A DNA stretch of 64,000 nucleotides from Hymenobacter radiodurans (GCF_004355185.1 NZ_CP037922.1:2574001-2638000), one strand, 5' to 3'; numbered from the stretch's first letter, positions 9,146-18,625 are shown. Numbers and translations are program-made. The notes: generated from the letters alone by a model not told the origin.

Positions 9146-10271
9146 ATGAGAGTTTCTTTCCTTATCCGAAGCTTCGCGGGTCTGCTGGTACTGCTGCTTA
9201 GCGGAACTACCTCTTTCGGCCAGAGCAGCCCACCCGACCCGTATGCCAAAGCCCACAAGATCATAGCCGACCGGGACTCGATTGTGGCGCCAAACGGGGT
9301 GCAGGAGTCGTACGCGGTGCCGGTAGGTGGCGTGCAGCAGTGGGTATACGTGCGGGGGCAGGATAAGCGCAACCCCATCATCCTGTTTGTCCACGGCGGG
9401 CCGGCCTCGCCCATGGCCCCGGTGGCGTGGATGTTTCAGCGGCCGTTAGAGGAATATTTCACCATTGTGCAATACGACCAGCGTGCCTCGGGCAAGACTT
9501 ACGCCACCAACGACACCACCGGCCTTGGCCGCACCATTCGCGTGGAGCAGTACGTGCAGGATGCAATTGCGCTAGCCGAAATTATCCGCAAAAAATACGG
9601 TCAGCAGAAGCTCATTCTGATGGGCCACAGCTGGGGCACTATCGTGAGCATGCACGCCGCCCTCAAGCGCCCCGATCTGTTTTACGCCTACGTGGGTATC
9701 GGGCAGGTTATCAACTCCCAGGACAACGAGCGGCTGAGTTTTGAGTACGCTCTGCGCGAGGCTACAAAGCAGAAAAACGAAGTGGCCTTGCGGGAGTTGC
9801 GCTCTATTGCCCCCTACCCTGGCAACCAGCCCATCACCCGGGAGCGAATTATTATTGCCCGCAAATGGCCACAGTACTACGGGGCTTGTCGGCGTACCGG
9901 GCCAATTCTGTGTACTACTTCAACGCCCCGCTCCTTTCTCCAGCTTACACACCAGTTGAGGTTGAGGCCATTGATAAAGGCAGCCTATTTACGCTAAGCC
10001 GCCTGCTGCCGGAGTTTCTGCGTGTTGACTTCAAGCCGGTGAAGTCATTTCCTATCCCCGTGTTTATGCTCATGGGTCGCCACGATTATACGACACCCTC
10101 GGAGCCCACTGTGAACTGGCTGGCCGCACTAAAAGCCCCACTGAAAAAGGCATTTGGTTTGAGAACTCCGCACACTTACTGCCGCTGGAAGAGCCTGGCA
10201 AACTGCTGCTTACATTGGTGAATGAGGTCAGACCGCTAGCCACCTTGCCGGCAAACAGCCGCAAAAAGTAG
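9146..10271 (+). pseudogene. Secreted alpha/beta hydrolase (S33 proline-iminopeptidase-like), reading frame broken twice
   Basis: ATG 9146 opens a signal peptide (LIRSFAGLLVLLLSG, ending SFGQ). The fold shows the oxyanion motif VHGGPASP, nucleophile elbow GHSWGT, acid in GRHDYTTP and catalytic His in ENSAH, so the triad is complete once frames are joined. Repairs: one G in the G4 run 9881-9884 (restoring YYGGLSAYRANSVYY) and one A in the A5 run 10144-10148 (restoring KKGIWFENSAH). The joined product is about 375 residues, ending at TAG 10269-10271. As both lesions are single-base losses in homopolymers, the gene may be intact in the organism. A solitary GGGGGCTTTTTT lies just before the start. 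Confidence 0.75.
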
Positions 10272-10392
10272 CTACCGGGCGTAGAACGCATGCCGAGAGC
10301 ACACCAGAAGGTCGTCGCTTATGAAACCGGCGAGGAGCGCGGCTGTCGCGATAAGCACGTCTAATTGAGGGGAAAATGCGTACATTACCCTG

Positions 10393-12225
10393 ATGCGCAA
10401 ATCTTTAAATACTTGTATTTGGGAAATGAGTTTACTAGCCATGCTTTTCGTGCTGGCTGCCTGTTCTTCACCCGAACAGCAGACGAGCATACAGACTCAG
10501 GAACCAGACACGAGTGCGCGCTACATTCGCCAGCGTGTGGTCTTGCCGGACGTGCCGCAGCGGGGGCGGGTGCTCGACCGTAATGACTCGGTGCTGGTAG
10601 CCACGCGCACCCAGTATCTGCTAAAGCTGCCGCGCAAGCCCCCACTCGATACTGTAGCGCTAGGCCAATTGCTCGGCTGGGGGCCAGTGGCTACCCGCAA
10701 GCGCATTGCCGATGCCCTGCCCTATGAGGATATGCCGGCCGGCTACCCGGTAGAGCTGAGTCTCACGGCAGGCGAAGCCAAGCGGGTGCGTCGCCAGCGT
10801 AAGGACTGGCCCCAGCTGACCCTGACGGATCGCCCACAGCGCACCTATACCACCAGCGTGGGGGCTCACTTTCTGGGCTACATGGGCTCCGAGGCGCAAG
10901 CCTTTTACAAACAAGCCAAGCGCTACCGACGAGGTCGCTTCTATGAGCTGCGCAACGGCGGACTCGAAACCTACTATAATGGCCTGCTCAACGGAAACCG
11001 GGGCTACCTGCATCCCTTAGTAGATTCGCTGGGCCAGACGCACGGCAATTGGGCTCCCGACACAGCTTTTCAGCAAGGCCAGGACCTGCACCTGACCATT
11101 GACGTGAAGCTGCAGGCCTACGCCGAACAGATGATGGGCCGCCGCAAAGGCTACCTTGTTGCGCTCGACCCACGTACCGGCGAAATCTTGTGCTACGTGT
11201 CGGGGCCCACTTACAAGCCGGCTACTATCACCGCGCCCGACCAAGCCCTAGTGCGAGGTAAACTGCTGGAGCACGAAAAAATGCCCCTGATCAACCGGCC
11301 GGCGACGCTGGCTAATCCGCCCGGCTCGGTATTCAAGCTGGTGAATGCCGCCGTGGCCTTGCAGTTGGGTGCCATCACCCCCGCCACCTCGTTCCGCTGC
11401 GACCAGACGCTGCTTAGCTGCGTGCACAAACATCCCCAGCCCAAAAACCTGACTTTGGGCTTGCAATACAGCTGCAATCCTTATTTCTACCAGGTGATGC
11501 GGAACGTTATTAACTACGTGCCCGACAGCCTTGCTCAGGATTCGGTGGGCGCCCGCCACGGCAACCTGGCCGAGTGGCGCCGCTACGTTCGGTCCTTTGG
11601 GCTAGACTCCGTAATGGGCGTGGACTTGCCGCGCGAAGCTCCCGGCTTTCTGCCCACCCCGGCATATTATGATAAGGCCCGCGGTACGACCAAATGGACC
11701 TATCGCTCCATCTATTCCCTCAGTATCGGACAGGGCGAAATCAACCTGACGGGCCTGCAAATGGCGAATATGGCGGCTATCATTGCCAACCAGGGCTGGT
11801 ACTACACGCCCCACCTGGTGCGTAACGTTGGGGAAAACGGACCGCTGCCGCGCTTCACCGAAAAACACCGCACTCTCGTTGACAGTGTACACTTTGCCGC
11901 GCTGCTACCTGGCATGATGGCCGTCATGGAACGCGGGGGTACGGCTGAAACATCCAGCCTAGCCGATGTGGGCATTACGGTAGCCGGCAAAACAGGCACA
12001 ATTGAAAACGACGGCGACGACGACCACGCCGCCTTCGTGGGCTTTGCGCCCGCCGAAAATCCTGAGATAGTCGTGGCTGTTTACCTCGAAAATGCGGGCT
12101 TTGGAGCCACGGCTGCCGCGCCCTATTCAGTGCTCGTGATGGAGAAGTATCTACGCGGCAGCATTGCCCCCAAGCGCAAAAAGTGGGAAACCCGCATCCA
12201 GCAACGGGCCCGAAACGGCTATTAA
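10393..12225 (+). CDS. PBP2-like penicillin-binding transpeptidase with a lipoprotein signal
   Basis: This 610-residue enzyme has the class B PBP pattern: an N-terminal linker domain (RGRVLDRNDSVLVA) and a transpeptidase domain with SxxK GSVFK (Ser312-Lys315), SxN SCN (360-362) and KTG at 533-535 in AGKTGT. It would cross-link peptidoglycan peptides. The odd point is the N-terminus: MRK, a hydrophobic stretch and LAAC at residues 21-24, which reads as a lipobox instead of the usual membrane anchor. It is shorter than typical PBP2 and stands alone, without mreBCD or rodA, so it is probably an accessory PBP2 paralogue. Start ATG 10393 keeps the basic n-region. Confidence 0.85.
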   Translation: MRKSLNTCIWEMSLLAMLFVLAACSSPEQQTSIQTQEPDTSARYIRQRVVLPDVPQRGRVLDRNDSVLVATRTQYLLKLPRKPPLDTVALGQLLGWGPVATRKRIADALPYEDMPAGYPVELSLTAGEAKRVRRQRKDWPQLTLTDRPQRTYTTSVGAHFLGYMGSEAQAFYKQAKRYRRGRFYELRNGGLETYYNGLLNGNRGYLHPLVDSLGQTHGNWAPDTAFQQGQDLHLTIDVKLQAYAEQMMGRRKGYLVALDPRTGEILCYVSGPTYKPATITAPDQALVRGKLLEHEKMPLINRPATLANPPGSVFKLVNAAVALQLGAITPATSFRCDQTLLSCVHKHPQPKNLTLGLQYSCNPYFYQVMRNVINYVPDSLAQDSVGARHGNLAEWRRYVRSFGLDSVMGVDLPREAPGFLPTPAYYDKARGTTKWTYRSIYSLSIGQGEINLTGLQMANMAAIIANQGWYYTPHLVRNVGENGPLPRFTEKHRTLVDSVHFAALLPGMMAVMERGGTAETSSLADVGITVAGKTGTIENDGDDDHAAFVGFAPAENPEIVVAVYLENAGFGATAAAPYSVLVMEKYLRGSIAPKRKKWETRIQQRARNGY

Positions 12226-12345
12226 GTAACCTCACTCCTGACGTGCATCGCATCTTGCATTATAGGCAGTTAGCATGCTGACTACTACGTCAGCAGCGAC
12301 CCAGTTCCGAGTATAGCAATCCAGCCTTTTTGCTAACTAATACAC

Positions 12346-13122
12346 ATGAAACACGACCGTTCCGTTTTTCCGGCAATGCTAGGTATGTTTCTGCTTGGAG
12401 GTTGCTCCGACAACAAAACGCCGGGTGTTTCGGCTACGGATGCGTCGTCCGCGCCGGCTACAGCGGGTGCCGCGGCTGGGGATTCAGCCCGCGTGAGTGG
12501 CGAGCCTTGCGATATGAAGTTGGGTAATATTCACTTTACCAAAGCCGTCAACGGGGCAGATACTTTGACGAAGGTGGATGGAAATGGTAGGATGACCTTT
12601 CGCGTCGGGGCAAAAAAGGACTTTTTCAGCGACCCCAACGATAACAAGCTGTCTAATAATACGGCTCCCATTCTGCTGGCCAAGGTGGACAATGCCAAGC
12701 CCTTCACGCTGGTATCGAAAGTCATCCCCGGCTTCACAGAGAAAGGACTCTACAATGCCGGGGTGCTTTACATCTACGTGAACGACAACTTTTGGCAAAA
12801 ACACTGCTTTGAGCAGGATGAGCGCGGCAACCATCGCATCGTGTCGGTGCGCACCGTTGGCACCTCCGATGACAATAACCACGACGTGGTACGCGGCCCT
12901 TCGGCGTACATGAAAATATCGTCGGACACGCGCACAGTAGCCAGCTATTATTCGCTCGACAAGAAAACCTGGCAACTGGTCCGGCTCTACAAAAACAACT
13001 ACCCTGCTGAAATATGGGTGGGCGTGAGCGCGCAGTGTCCAGTTGATACGGGTACCGTAAGCCATTTCGAGGAGATTAGCCTGACCCAAAATAGCGTGAA
13101 GGATTTTCGCCTGGGCAATTAA
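12346..13122 (+). CDS. DUF1349 (concanavalin-like) lipoprotein
   Basis: The 258-residue product has a lipobox LLGGC at about residues 16-20 and an Ala/Ser-rich linker to residue 45. The rest is a DUF1349-type beta-jellyroll: KAVNGADTLTKVDGNGRMTFRVGAKKDFF, AGVLYIYVNDNFWQKHCFE, and a WVGVSAQCP strand near the end. DUF1349 domains resemble laminin-G/concanavalin folds and are often found in carbohydrate-related surface proteins; the ligand here is unknown. It is located between the PBP and an FMN-fold gene with no operon signs. Confidence 0.75.
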   Translation: MKHDRSVFPAMLGMFLLGGCSDNKTPGVSATDASSAPATAGAAAGDSARVSGEPCDMKLGNIHFTKAVNGADTLTKVDGNGRMTFRVGAKKDFFSDPNDNKLSNNTAPILLAKVDNAKPFTLVSKVIPGFTEKGLYNAGVLYIYVNDNFWQKHCFEQDERGNHRIVSVRTVGTSDDNNHDVVRGPSAYMKISSDTRTVASYYSLDKKTWQLVRLYKNNYPAEIWVGVSAQCPVDTGTVSHFEEISLTQNSVKDFRLGN

Positions 13123-13249
13123 ATAAGAGCCTCTTTGTCGGCCACTTGGGCAGACGTGCAGGGCGACTCAGTCGCTACCGATTTGGGGGCGTTCTAACAA
13201 CTCCTACCCCTGCTGCGCGTACTACTAGCTCAACTATTCCCTTACTTCC

Positions 13250-13669
13250 ATGGCTGATAAAACCCTGAAGGAGATTGCTGCTAAAATGGCGAATCTCGAC
13301 ATTGCCATGCTCACGACCGAAACCAGTCGGGGCCAGCTGAGCAGTCGCCCTATGAGCAACAACGGCGACGTGGAGTATAATGGCAACTCGTACTATTTCA
13401 CCTTTGAGCAATCGCGCACGGTAAGCGACATTACCGAGAATCCGCACGTGAATCTTGGCTTCAGCGGCCCGAAAGGACTGTACGTGTCCATCGTGGGCAC
13501 GGCACATCTTATTCGGCACAAGCCCACCCTGCAGCAACATTGGCTACCCAGCCTGAAACAATGGTTTCCGGAAGGAGTAGATACCCCCGGCATCGTGCTG
13601 GTGCGCGTGGAGGCCAAACGCATCAAATATTGGCAGCAAGAAGACGAAGGCGAGCTACACGTTAAATAA
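13250..13669 (+). CDS. General stress protein 26-like FMN-binding split-barrel protein
   Basis: The 139-residue protein matches the pyridoxamine 5'-phosphate oxidase-like split barrel: IAMLTTETSRGQLSSRPMS, then YYFTFEQSRTVSDITENPHVNLGFS, VSIVGTAHLI and a terminal RVEAKRIKYWQ. Members bind flavin or related cofactors; the general-stress-protein branch has no settled reaction. It is cytoplasmic. A solitary GCCCCCCAC motif starts 2 bases after the stop, and a strong terminator follows at 13689. Confidence 0.82.
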   Translation: MADKTLKEIAAKMANLDIAMLTTETSRGQLSSRPMSNNGDVEYNGNSYYFTFEQSRTVSDITENPHVNLGFSGPKGLYVSIVGTAHLIRHKPTLQQHWLPSLKQWFPEGVDTPGIVLVRVEAKRIKYWQQEDEGELHVK

Positions 13670-13688
13670 GCCCCCCACAAGCTTTTGC

Positions 13689-13724
13689 AAACCGCCCCGG
13701 CCAACGTAGTGGCCGGGGCGGTTT
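13689..13724 (+). terminator. Intrinsic terminator
   Basis: Perfect 15-base arms, AAACCGCCCCGGCCA and TGGCCGGGGCGGTTT, followed by a partly T-rich tail (CGTTTT). Confidence 0.88.
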
Positions 13725-13919
13725 CGTTTTGGGGTAGTTACCAATTGGTGTGTGATACCTACACTTTCTCGGATGAACTAAGAGGGACTGCTATTTCAGC
13801 CGAGGAACTTGTATTGACTGTCGAAAAAGCCCCCCAGAACTATCCAGCCGTTCCTGCGTTATTTGCAACCTACGGCTCTCAGGAAGCTGGGAGCGGCTTC
13901 CCACCCTATCTCATAGTTT

Positions 13920-14324
13920 ATGATTACTACGCTGCGCCGTGGCGACGGCAGCACTTACCTCACGGTGCGCTACGACCAGAGCGAAAACTGGATTCATGCC
14001 CATTGGATTGGCCGTCAAACGCTGGGAACTATCATGGACGGCGGCCTGACTTACCTGGAAATGCTGCGCCATCAACCCTGTCCGAAGCTATTGAACGACC
14101 ACCGCGACCTGGTGGGCACGTTTACGGAAGCCAACGACTGGATTCAGCAGGTTTGGACGCCGCTCATCATGGCCGCCGGGCTGCGTTCCTTCGCGCAGAT
14201 CGTGTCGCCGGACGTCTTTGGCCAAATATCCATCGAAGACCTTCAGCACCGCATCAGCGACCAGCTCGATATTTATCTGTTCGACGACCTCGATGCGGCC
14301 CAGAACTGGCTGCGGGCGCAGTAA
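13920..14324 (+). CDS. Small SpoIIAA/STAS-like protein, uncharacterised
   Basis: The 134-residue product starts MITTLRRGDGSTYLTVRYDQ and has the alternating strand-helix pattern seen in small STAS/SpoIIAA-like proteins of Bacteroidota: a central strand CPKLLNDHRDLVGTF, a helix with NDWIQQVWTPLIMAAG, and SFAQIVSPDVFGQ. The LNDHRDL segment is typical. These proteins are thought to bind partners rather than catalyse; the partner is unknown. The overlapping longer frame at 13685-14344 is a shadow. A TTTGCCCCCCAG motif follows 3 bases after the stop. Confidence 0.6.
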   Translation: MITTLRRGDGSTYLTVRYDQSENWIHAHWIGRQTLGTIMDGGLTYLEMLRHQPCPKLLNDHRDLVGTFTEANDWIQQVWTPLIMAAGLRSFAQIVSPDVFGQISIEDLQHRISDQLDIYLFDDLDAAQNWLRAQ

Positions 14325-14399
14325 GATTTGCCCCCCAGACTTGAGTGGCAGAATCGTTTGCCTCCCTTTGTATGCAACCTCATTCCAAACTTGCTCACC

Positions 14400-15683
14400 G
14401 TGAAAAAACTCCTACTTGCCTCCGCCCTGCTCTGTTGCTTCGCTGCACAAGCCCAAAAGCTTACCAGCACCGAACGTAAGATTGTCACGTCGGTGCAGCG
14501 GAATATGCCGCAGAGTGAGAAGCTGCTGGAGCAGGTGGTAAACATCAATAGCGGCACGCTCAATTTGAAAGGTGTGCGGGAAGTAGGCTCGGTCTTTCAG
14601 AAGGAATTTGATGCTTTGGGCTTCAAAACTGAATGGATAACCATGCCCGAAGCCATGAATCGCGCAGGTCATCTGGTGGCACAGCGCAAAGGCAAAAAGG
14701 GCAAGAAGCTGTTTCTCATCGGCCACCTCGACACGGTGTTTGAGCTGGACATGCCCTTTACTAAGTACACCCGCCTGAACGACTCCACCGCCACTGGGCA
14801 AGGGGTAAATGACATGAAAGGCGGCAACGTGGTGATTCTGGCGGCACTCCAAGCCCTGCACGCCAACGGATTGTTGAAAGACGCCACCATCACCGCTTAC
14901 TTCACCGGCGATGAGGAGCGCGGCGGCAAAGGCCCCGAGAGTCGCGCCGACTTTATTGCTAAAGCCAAAGAGGCCGATGTAGCCTTGGCGTTTGAAACGG
15001 CAACCAATCTTCACACCGTTGCCACGGCGCGGCGCGGCAGCAGCACCTGGCAGCTCAAAACCTACGGCACGGCGGCTCACTCCTCGGGCATTTTTAAGCC
15101 CACAGTAGGCTATGGCGCCATCTATGAAGCAGCCCGCATTCTGAATTCATTTCGGGAAACCCTGAGCAAGGAGCAATATCTCACCTTCAACCCCGGCTTG
15201 ATGGTAGGCGGCTCGGAGGTGAACTACGACGAGGCCAAAGCTCGCGGTGAAGTAGTAGGCAAAACCAACATTATAGCTCCCACCGCCTCCGTAACCGGCG
15301 ATTTACGCTTCCTTACTGAGGAGCAAAAAGAAGCAGCCCGCACGAAGATGCGCGCCATCGTGGCCGATAATCTGCCCCAAACCCGCGCCGAAATAACCTT
15401 TACCGATGGTCTGCCAGGCATGGCTCCTACCGCCGGCAACCAGAAGTTAGCGGCCCTCGCCGACCAGGTGAGCCGCGACTTAGGCTTCGGGCCCGTAGCG
15501 GCCGGCGACCCTGGGTCCCGCGGCGCCGGCGACATCTCCTACGTGGCCCAGTACGTCGATTGTCTGGATGGCCTGGGCGTGTCGGGCAAGGGCGCGCACG
15601 CGGCGGGCGAAACCATCAACTTAAAGGAGTTTCCGATGTTAGTGGAGCGCGCCGCCCTGATGATTTACCGACTCACGCGGTAA
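14400..15683 (+). CDS. Secreted M20 metallopeptidase (glutamate carboxypeptidase-like)
   Basis: GTG 14400 is preferred because it yields a clean signal peptide (KKLLLASALLCCFAAQAQ); the frame is open from 14328 but that part encodes the repeat motif. The mature enzyme has the di-zinc M20 residues: GHLDTVFELD, NDMKGGNVV and TGDEERGGKG with the Glu-Glu pair, a dimerisation insert with TYGTAAHSSG, and a C-terminal GKGAHAAGE. It resembles carboxypeptidase G2, which removes C-terminal glutamate from folates and peptides; the real substrate is not predictable. Length of about 427 residues is normal. Confidence 0.87.
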   Translation: MKKLLLASALLCCFAAQAQKLTSTERKIVTSVQRNMPQSEKLLEQVVNINSGTLNLKGVREVGSVFQKEFDALGFKTEWITMPEAMNRAGHLVAQRKGKKGKKLFLIGHLDTVFELDMPFTKYTRLNDSTATGQGVNDMKGGNVVILAALQALHANGLLKDATITAYFTGDEERGGKGPESRADFIAKAKEADVALAFETATNLHTVATARRGSSTWQLKTYGTAAHSSGIFKPTVGYGAIYEAARILNSFRETLSKEQYLTFNPGLMVGGSEVNYDEAKARGEVVGKTNIIAPTASVTGDLRFLTEEQKEAARTKMRAIVADNLPQTRAEITFTDGLPGMAPTAGNQKLAALADQVSRDLGFGPVAAGDPGSRGAGDISYVAQYVDCLDGLGVSGKGAHAAGETINLKEFPMLVERAALMIYRLTR

Positions 15684-15743
15684 CCGCCGTCAAATTTGCC
15701 CCCCACGGCGTTTGTGAAAGTATTTATCCTATCTACAATTCTC

Positions 15744-16781
15744 ATGGAGCAACAGATTCAGCAGCAGGTTCAGGACTACTATGGTACGCAGTTGCGCACT
15801 AATCAGGATTTGAAAACCAACGCCTGCTGCACCGACGACATCCCGACGGCTCACAAAAAGATACTAGCCACGCTGGAGCCGGAGGTGCTCGAGAAATACT
15901 ACGGCTGCGGTGTATGCGTGCCTGAGGACGTGCAGGGCTGCACCGTGCTCGACTTAGGCTCGGGCAGCGGCCGCGACGCCTTTTTGCTCTCCCATTTGGT
16001 AGGTGAACAGGGCCACGTAATCGGGGTGGATATGACGGAGGAACAACTGGCGGTGGCCCGACGGCATGTAGCAGCTCACACCACTCGGTTTGGCTACACC
16101 CAGCCCAACGTAGAGTTTCGTCACGGCTACATTGAGGATTTGAGCAGCGCTGGCCTCGCCGACAACAGCATCGATTTGGTGGTAAGTAACTGCGTATTGA
16201 ACCTGAGCACCGACAAAGCCGCCACCTACCGCGAGATATTCCGGGTACTGAAGCCGGGTGGGGAGTTGTACATCGCGGATGTGTTTGCCGACCGCCGCAT
16301 CCCCGAAGCGCTGCGCCACGATCCGGTGCTGTACGGCGAATGCCTGAGCGGAGCCATGTATATTGAAGACTTCCGCCGTCTGCTTATGCAGCTTGGCATA
16401 CGCGACTACCGCCTCACGGCTAAGCGCGTGCTGACCATCGACAACCCCGAAATTCAGCAGAAAACGGGCAATATTGTTTTTTACTCGCTCACTATCCGAG
16501 CCTTCAAACTCGACTTAGAAGACCAGTGCGAAGACTACGGACAAGTGGCTACCTACCTGGGCACAGCCGACAACCCACACCGCTTCGTACTCGACGACCA
16601 CCATGTTTTTGAGGCGGGTCGGCCGCAGCTAGTGTGCGGCAACACCGCCGATATGCTCAGCCACACCCGCTACGGCGCCCATTTTCGCATCGATGGCACC
16701 AAGGAGCTGCACTTCGGCCTGTTTCCGTGCGGTCCGGCGCCTGTCGCTACGGTGAATACCACGGCTACCAGTTGCTGCTAA
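15744..16781 (+). CDS. ArsM-type SAM-dependent methyltransferase
   Basis: Start ATG 15744 (MEQQIQQQVQDYYG) fits the family better than the upstream frame. The 345-residue protein has the SAM motif VLDLGSGSGRDAFLLS near 74-89, a VIGVDMTEEQL acidic turn, and LVVSNCVLNLS. Conserved cysteines include NACC early on, YYGCGVC just before motif I, and ECLSGAMY, the spacing expected of arsenite methyltransferases. The C-terminal region (about 250-345) resembles the ArsM tail and ends in a Cys-Cys pair. Arsenic methylation is inferred from the cysteines; no ars operon is nearby, so another thiol-bound substrate is possible. Confidence 0.75.
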   Translation: MEQQIQQQVQDYYGTQLRTNQDLKTNACCTDDIPTAHKKILATLEPEVLEKYYGCGVCVPEDVQGCTVLDLGSGSGRDAFLLSHLVGEQGHVIGVDMTEEQLAVARRHVAAHTTRFGYTQPNVEFRHGYIEDLSSAGLADNSIDLVVSNCVLNLSTDKAATYREIFRVLKPGGELYIADVFADRRIPEALRHDPVLYGECLSGAMYIEDFRRLLMQLGIRDYRLTAKRVLTIDNPEIQQKTGNIVFYSLTIRAFKLDLEDQCEDYGQVATYLGTADNPHRFVLDDHHVFEAGRPQLVCGNTADMLSHTRYGAHFRIDGTKELHFGLFPCGPAPVATVNTTATSCC

Positions 16782-16840
16782 AGGCACAGCTTTCAGTTCA
16801 GCACCTTCGGATAGAATAATACTGGTTGAATTTGCCCCCT

Positions 16841-17710
16841 ATGACTATTACCATCGCCCAAAACTCCGCACAGCCGCTCACCGTCAATCGTTTGGGCTAT
16901 GGCACTATGCGCCTAACTGGGCCCGAGATTTGGGGTGAGCCAGCTAACCGCAGTGAAGCGCTACAGATTCTCAGAACGGCGGTAGAATCGGGCGTAAACT
17001 TTCTGGATACGGCTGACTACTACGGCCAAGAAGTGACCAACCGCTTGATTGCGGAAGCGCTGCATCCGTACCCGAGCGACCTGGTAATTTGCACGAAAGT
17101 GGGTGCCACCCGCAAGCCCGACAAAAGCTGGATTCCTTACAACACGCCCGAAAACCTGCGCGCTAGCATCGATAATAACCTGCGTACACTACGGCAAGAA
17201 CAGATTCAGCTGGTTCACCTGCGATTGATGGGCCATAGCTCGGTACCATTGGACGAGCAACTGGGCGCCATGTTTGAGATGCAGCGGGCGGGCAAGATTT
17301 TGCACGTCGGATTGAGTAACGTAACCCGTGAGGAATTGGAGGCTGGCCTTCAGCTGGGTGAAATTGCTAGCGTAGAGAATATGTATAGCTACGCTCAGCG
17401 CACGACTGTGCAGTTGCCCTACGGTGCTAATCCCGGCGGCGAGGAAGTGCTGGACCTGTGCGAGCGACACGGCATTCCGCTTATTCCCTTCTTTTCGCTG
17501 ATCCACGCGCTACCCAAAGTAGATTCTAAAATTGCGGAAATTGCGCGCAAGTATAAGGCTTCGGAAGCCCAGATAAACATCGCCTGGCTACTGCACAAGT
17601 CGCCCTGGATTCTGCCGATTCCGGGCACTTCGTCGCTGGTGCATCTGCGAGAAAACTTGAAAGCGGCCAATATTCGGCTTAGTGCTGAGGAGTTGGCGGT
17701 TTTGGGGTAA
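16841..17710 (+). CDS. Aldo/keto reductase
   Basis: Start ATG 16841. The 289-residue barrel shows the family pattern: LGYGTMRLTG, NFLDTADYYG with the Asp and catalytic Tyr, CTKVGA containing the Lys, LVHLRLMG (His replaced in the usual HxxD context), GLSNV, and a C-terminal IPIPGTSSLVHLREN for NADPH binding. It most resembles the Tas/YdbC-like oxidoreductases of broad specificity. It directly follows the methyltransferase with a 59-base gap containing TTTGCCCCC just before the start codon. Confidence 0.87.
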   Translation: MTITIAQNSAQPLTVNRLGYGTMRLTGPEIWGEPANRSEALQILRTAVESGVNFLDTADYYGQEVTNRLIAEALHPYPSDLVICTKVGATRKPDKSWIPYNTPENLRASIDNNLRTLRQEQIQLVHLRLMGHSSVPLDEQLGAMFEMQRAGKILHVGLSNVTREELEAGLQLGEIASVENMYSYAQRTTVQLPYGANPGGEEVLDLCERHGIPLIPFFSLIHALPKVDSKIAEIARKYKASEAQINIAWLLHKSPWILPIPGTSSLVHLRENLKAANIRLSAEELAVLG

Positions 17711-17812
17711 GCGTAAGTATCGCTCACCTAGCTACAATTCAGCGCGAGCGGGAAAACACAGTAAAAATGCCCCCCAGCCCGATTTATAGCTAACGGTGAG
17801 AACTAAACTCAG

Positions 17813-18589
17813 CTACTTTTCCGCATTGCTGTGCCATTGAATGGCGAAATAGCCGCAAGGGCCTTTGCCGGTGTTAGTGAAGGCGTGGGGCACATTGGCT
17901 TCTAGAAAAACTATGTCGCCCGCCGCGGCTTTGTGCGCTTTCCGATCGATTAAAATTTCGCCGCTGCCTTGGGTCATCAGGATAATTTCTTCGGTGCGGT
18001 GCGTGTGCGGCGGATGGCTAGCAATGCCGGGCATAAGCATCGTGGCATGCACATCAAACCGCCGGAACATGGTGGAAGGCCGGTCGAAAACGGGCCGCGT
18101 TTCCTTGTTATCGGTTTTTACGACTGTAAACTGGCCCCAATCCTTCATAAACGAGCCGCCACCCGCCCGGGTCCGCTGCCGGTCAATGCCGTCTTTCGAC
18201 TTGTACCGCAGCACATAATAGGTGGCGGGCGCGCCAGATACGTTGCGGAGGCGTTGTTTGTCGCCGGCCCCAATAAGCATGACGCCGCCGGGCCCGAGCG
18301 TTTTAGTTGAATCCTGAATGGTGGCGGCCAGGCTTCCCTCCTTCACTACTATTAACTCTTCCGCATCGGTGGCGGCTGGCTGAACTTGGTTTACTTGTCC
18401 GACTTTTAGGGTGAAGGTGTACACCTCTAGCTCCGCTAGGTCGAGGGTGCTGCCTTTCATGAATGGAACCCGCTCTCCGCCTTTTTCCGTGGTTCGGGCA
18501 GTGGCTTTATACACCGCAGAAGTCAAGTCAGCAGTTAGAACAGAACTGCCCAGACATAGGGCTCCCATAACAAATAAAGCAGTTTTCAT
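17813..18589 (-). CDS. Secreted bicupin protein
   Basis: The 258-residue protein has a signal peptide (MKTALFVMGALCLGSSVL) and two cupin barrels. The first (about 45-135) has EELIVVKEGSL and a GPGGVMLIGAGD turn but few metal ligands. The second (about 165-250) has HPPHTHRTEEIILMTQGSGEI and an ANVPHAFTN strand, giving His, His, Glu, His metal ligands. The arrangement resembles ureidoglycine aminohydrolase-type bicupins, but substrate is unknown. It is the second gene of a probable operon, 36 bases after the PmoA-like gene. Confidence 0.8.
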   Translation of the reverse strand: MKTALFVMGALCLGSSVLTADLTSAVYKATARTTEKGGERVPFMKGSTLDLAELEVYTFTLKVGQVNQVQPAATDAEELIVVKEGSLAATIQDSTKTLGPGGVMLIGAGDKQRLRNVSGAPATYYVLRYKSKDGIDRQRTRAGGGSFMKDWGQFTVVKTDNKETRPVFDRPSTMFRRFDVHATMLMPGIASHPPHTHRTEEIILMTQGSGEILIDRKAHKAAAGDIVFLEANVPHAFTNTGKGPCGYFAIQWHSNAEK

Positions 18590-18625
18590 GCGTTAAAATT
18601 TAAAATTTGGTCAAGCTCATAACAG

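Noticed and set aside
12484..13089. 201-codon minus-strand frame opposite the DUF1349 gene
   Set aside because: A shadow of the real gene's codon bias, with no recognisable domain.
13685..14344. 219-codon plus-strand frame overlapping the STAS-like gene
   Set aside because: Arg/Pro-rich product without motifs; the 13920 frame has a coherent fold and normal start.
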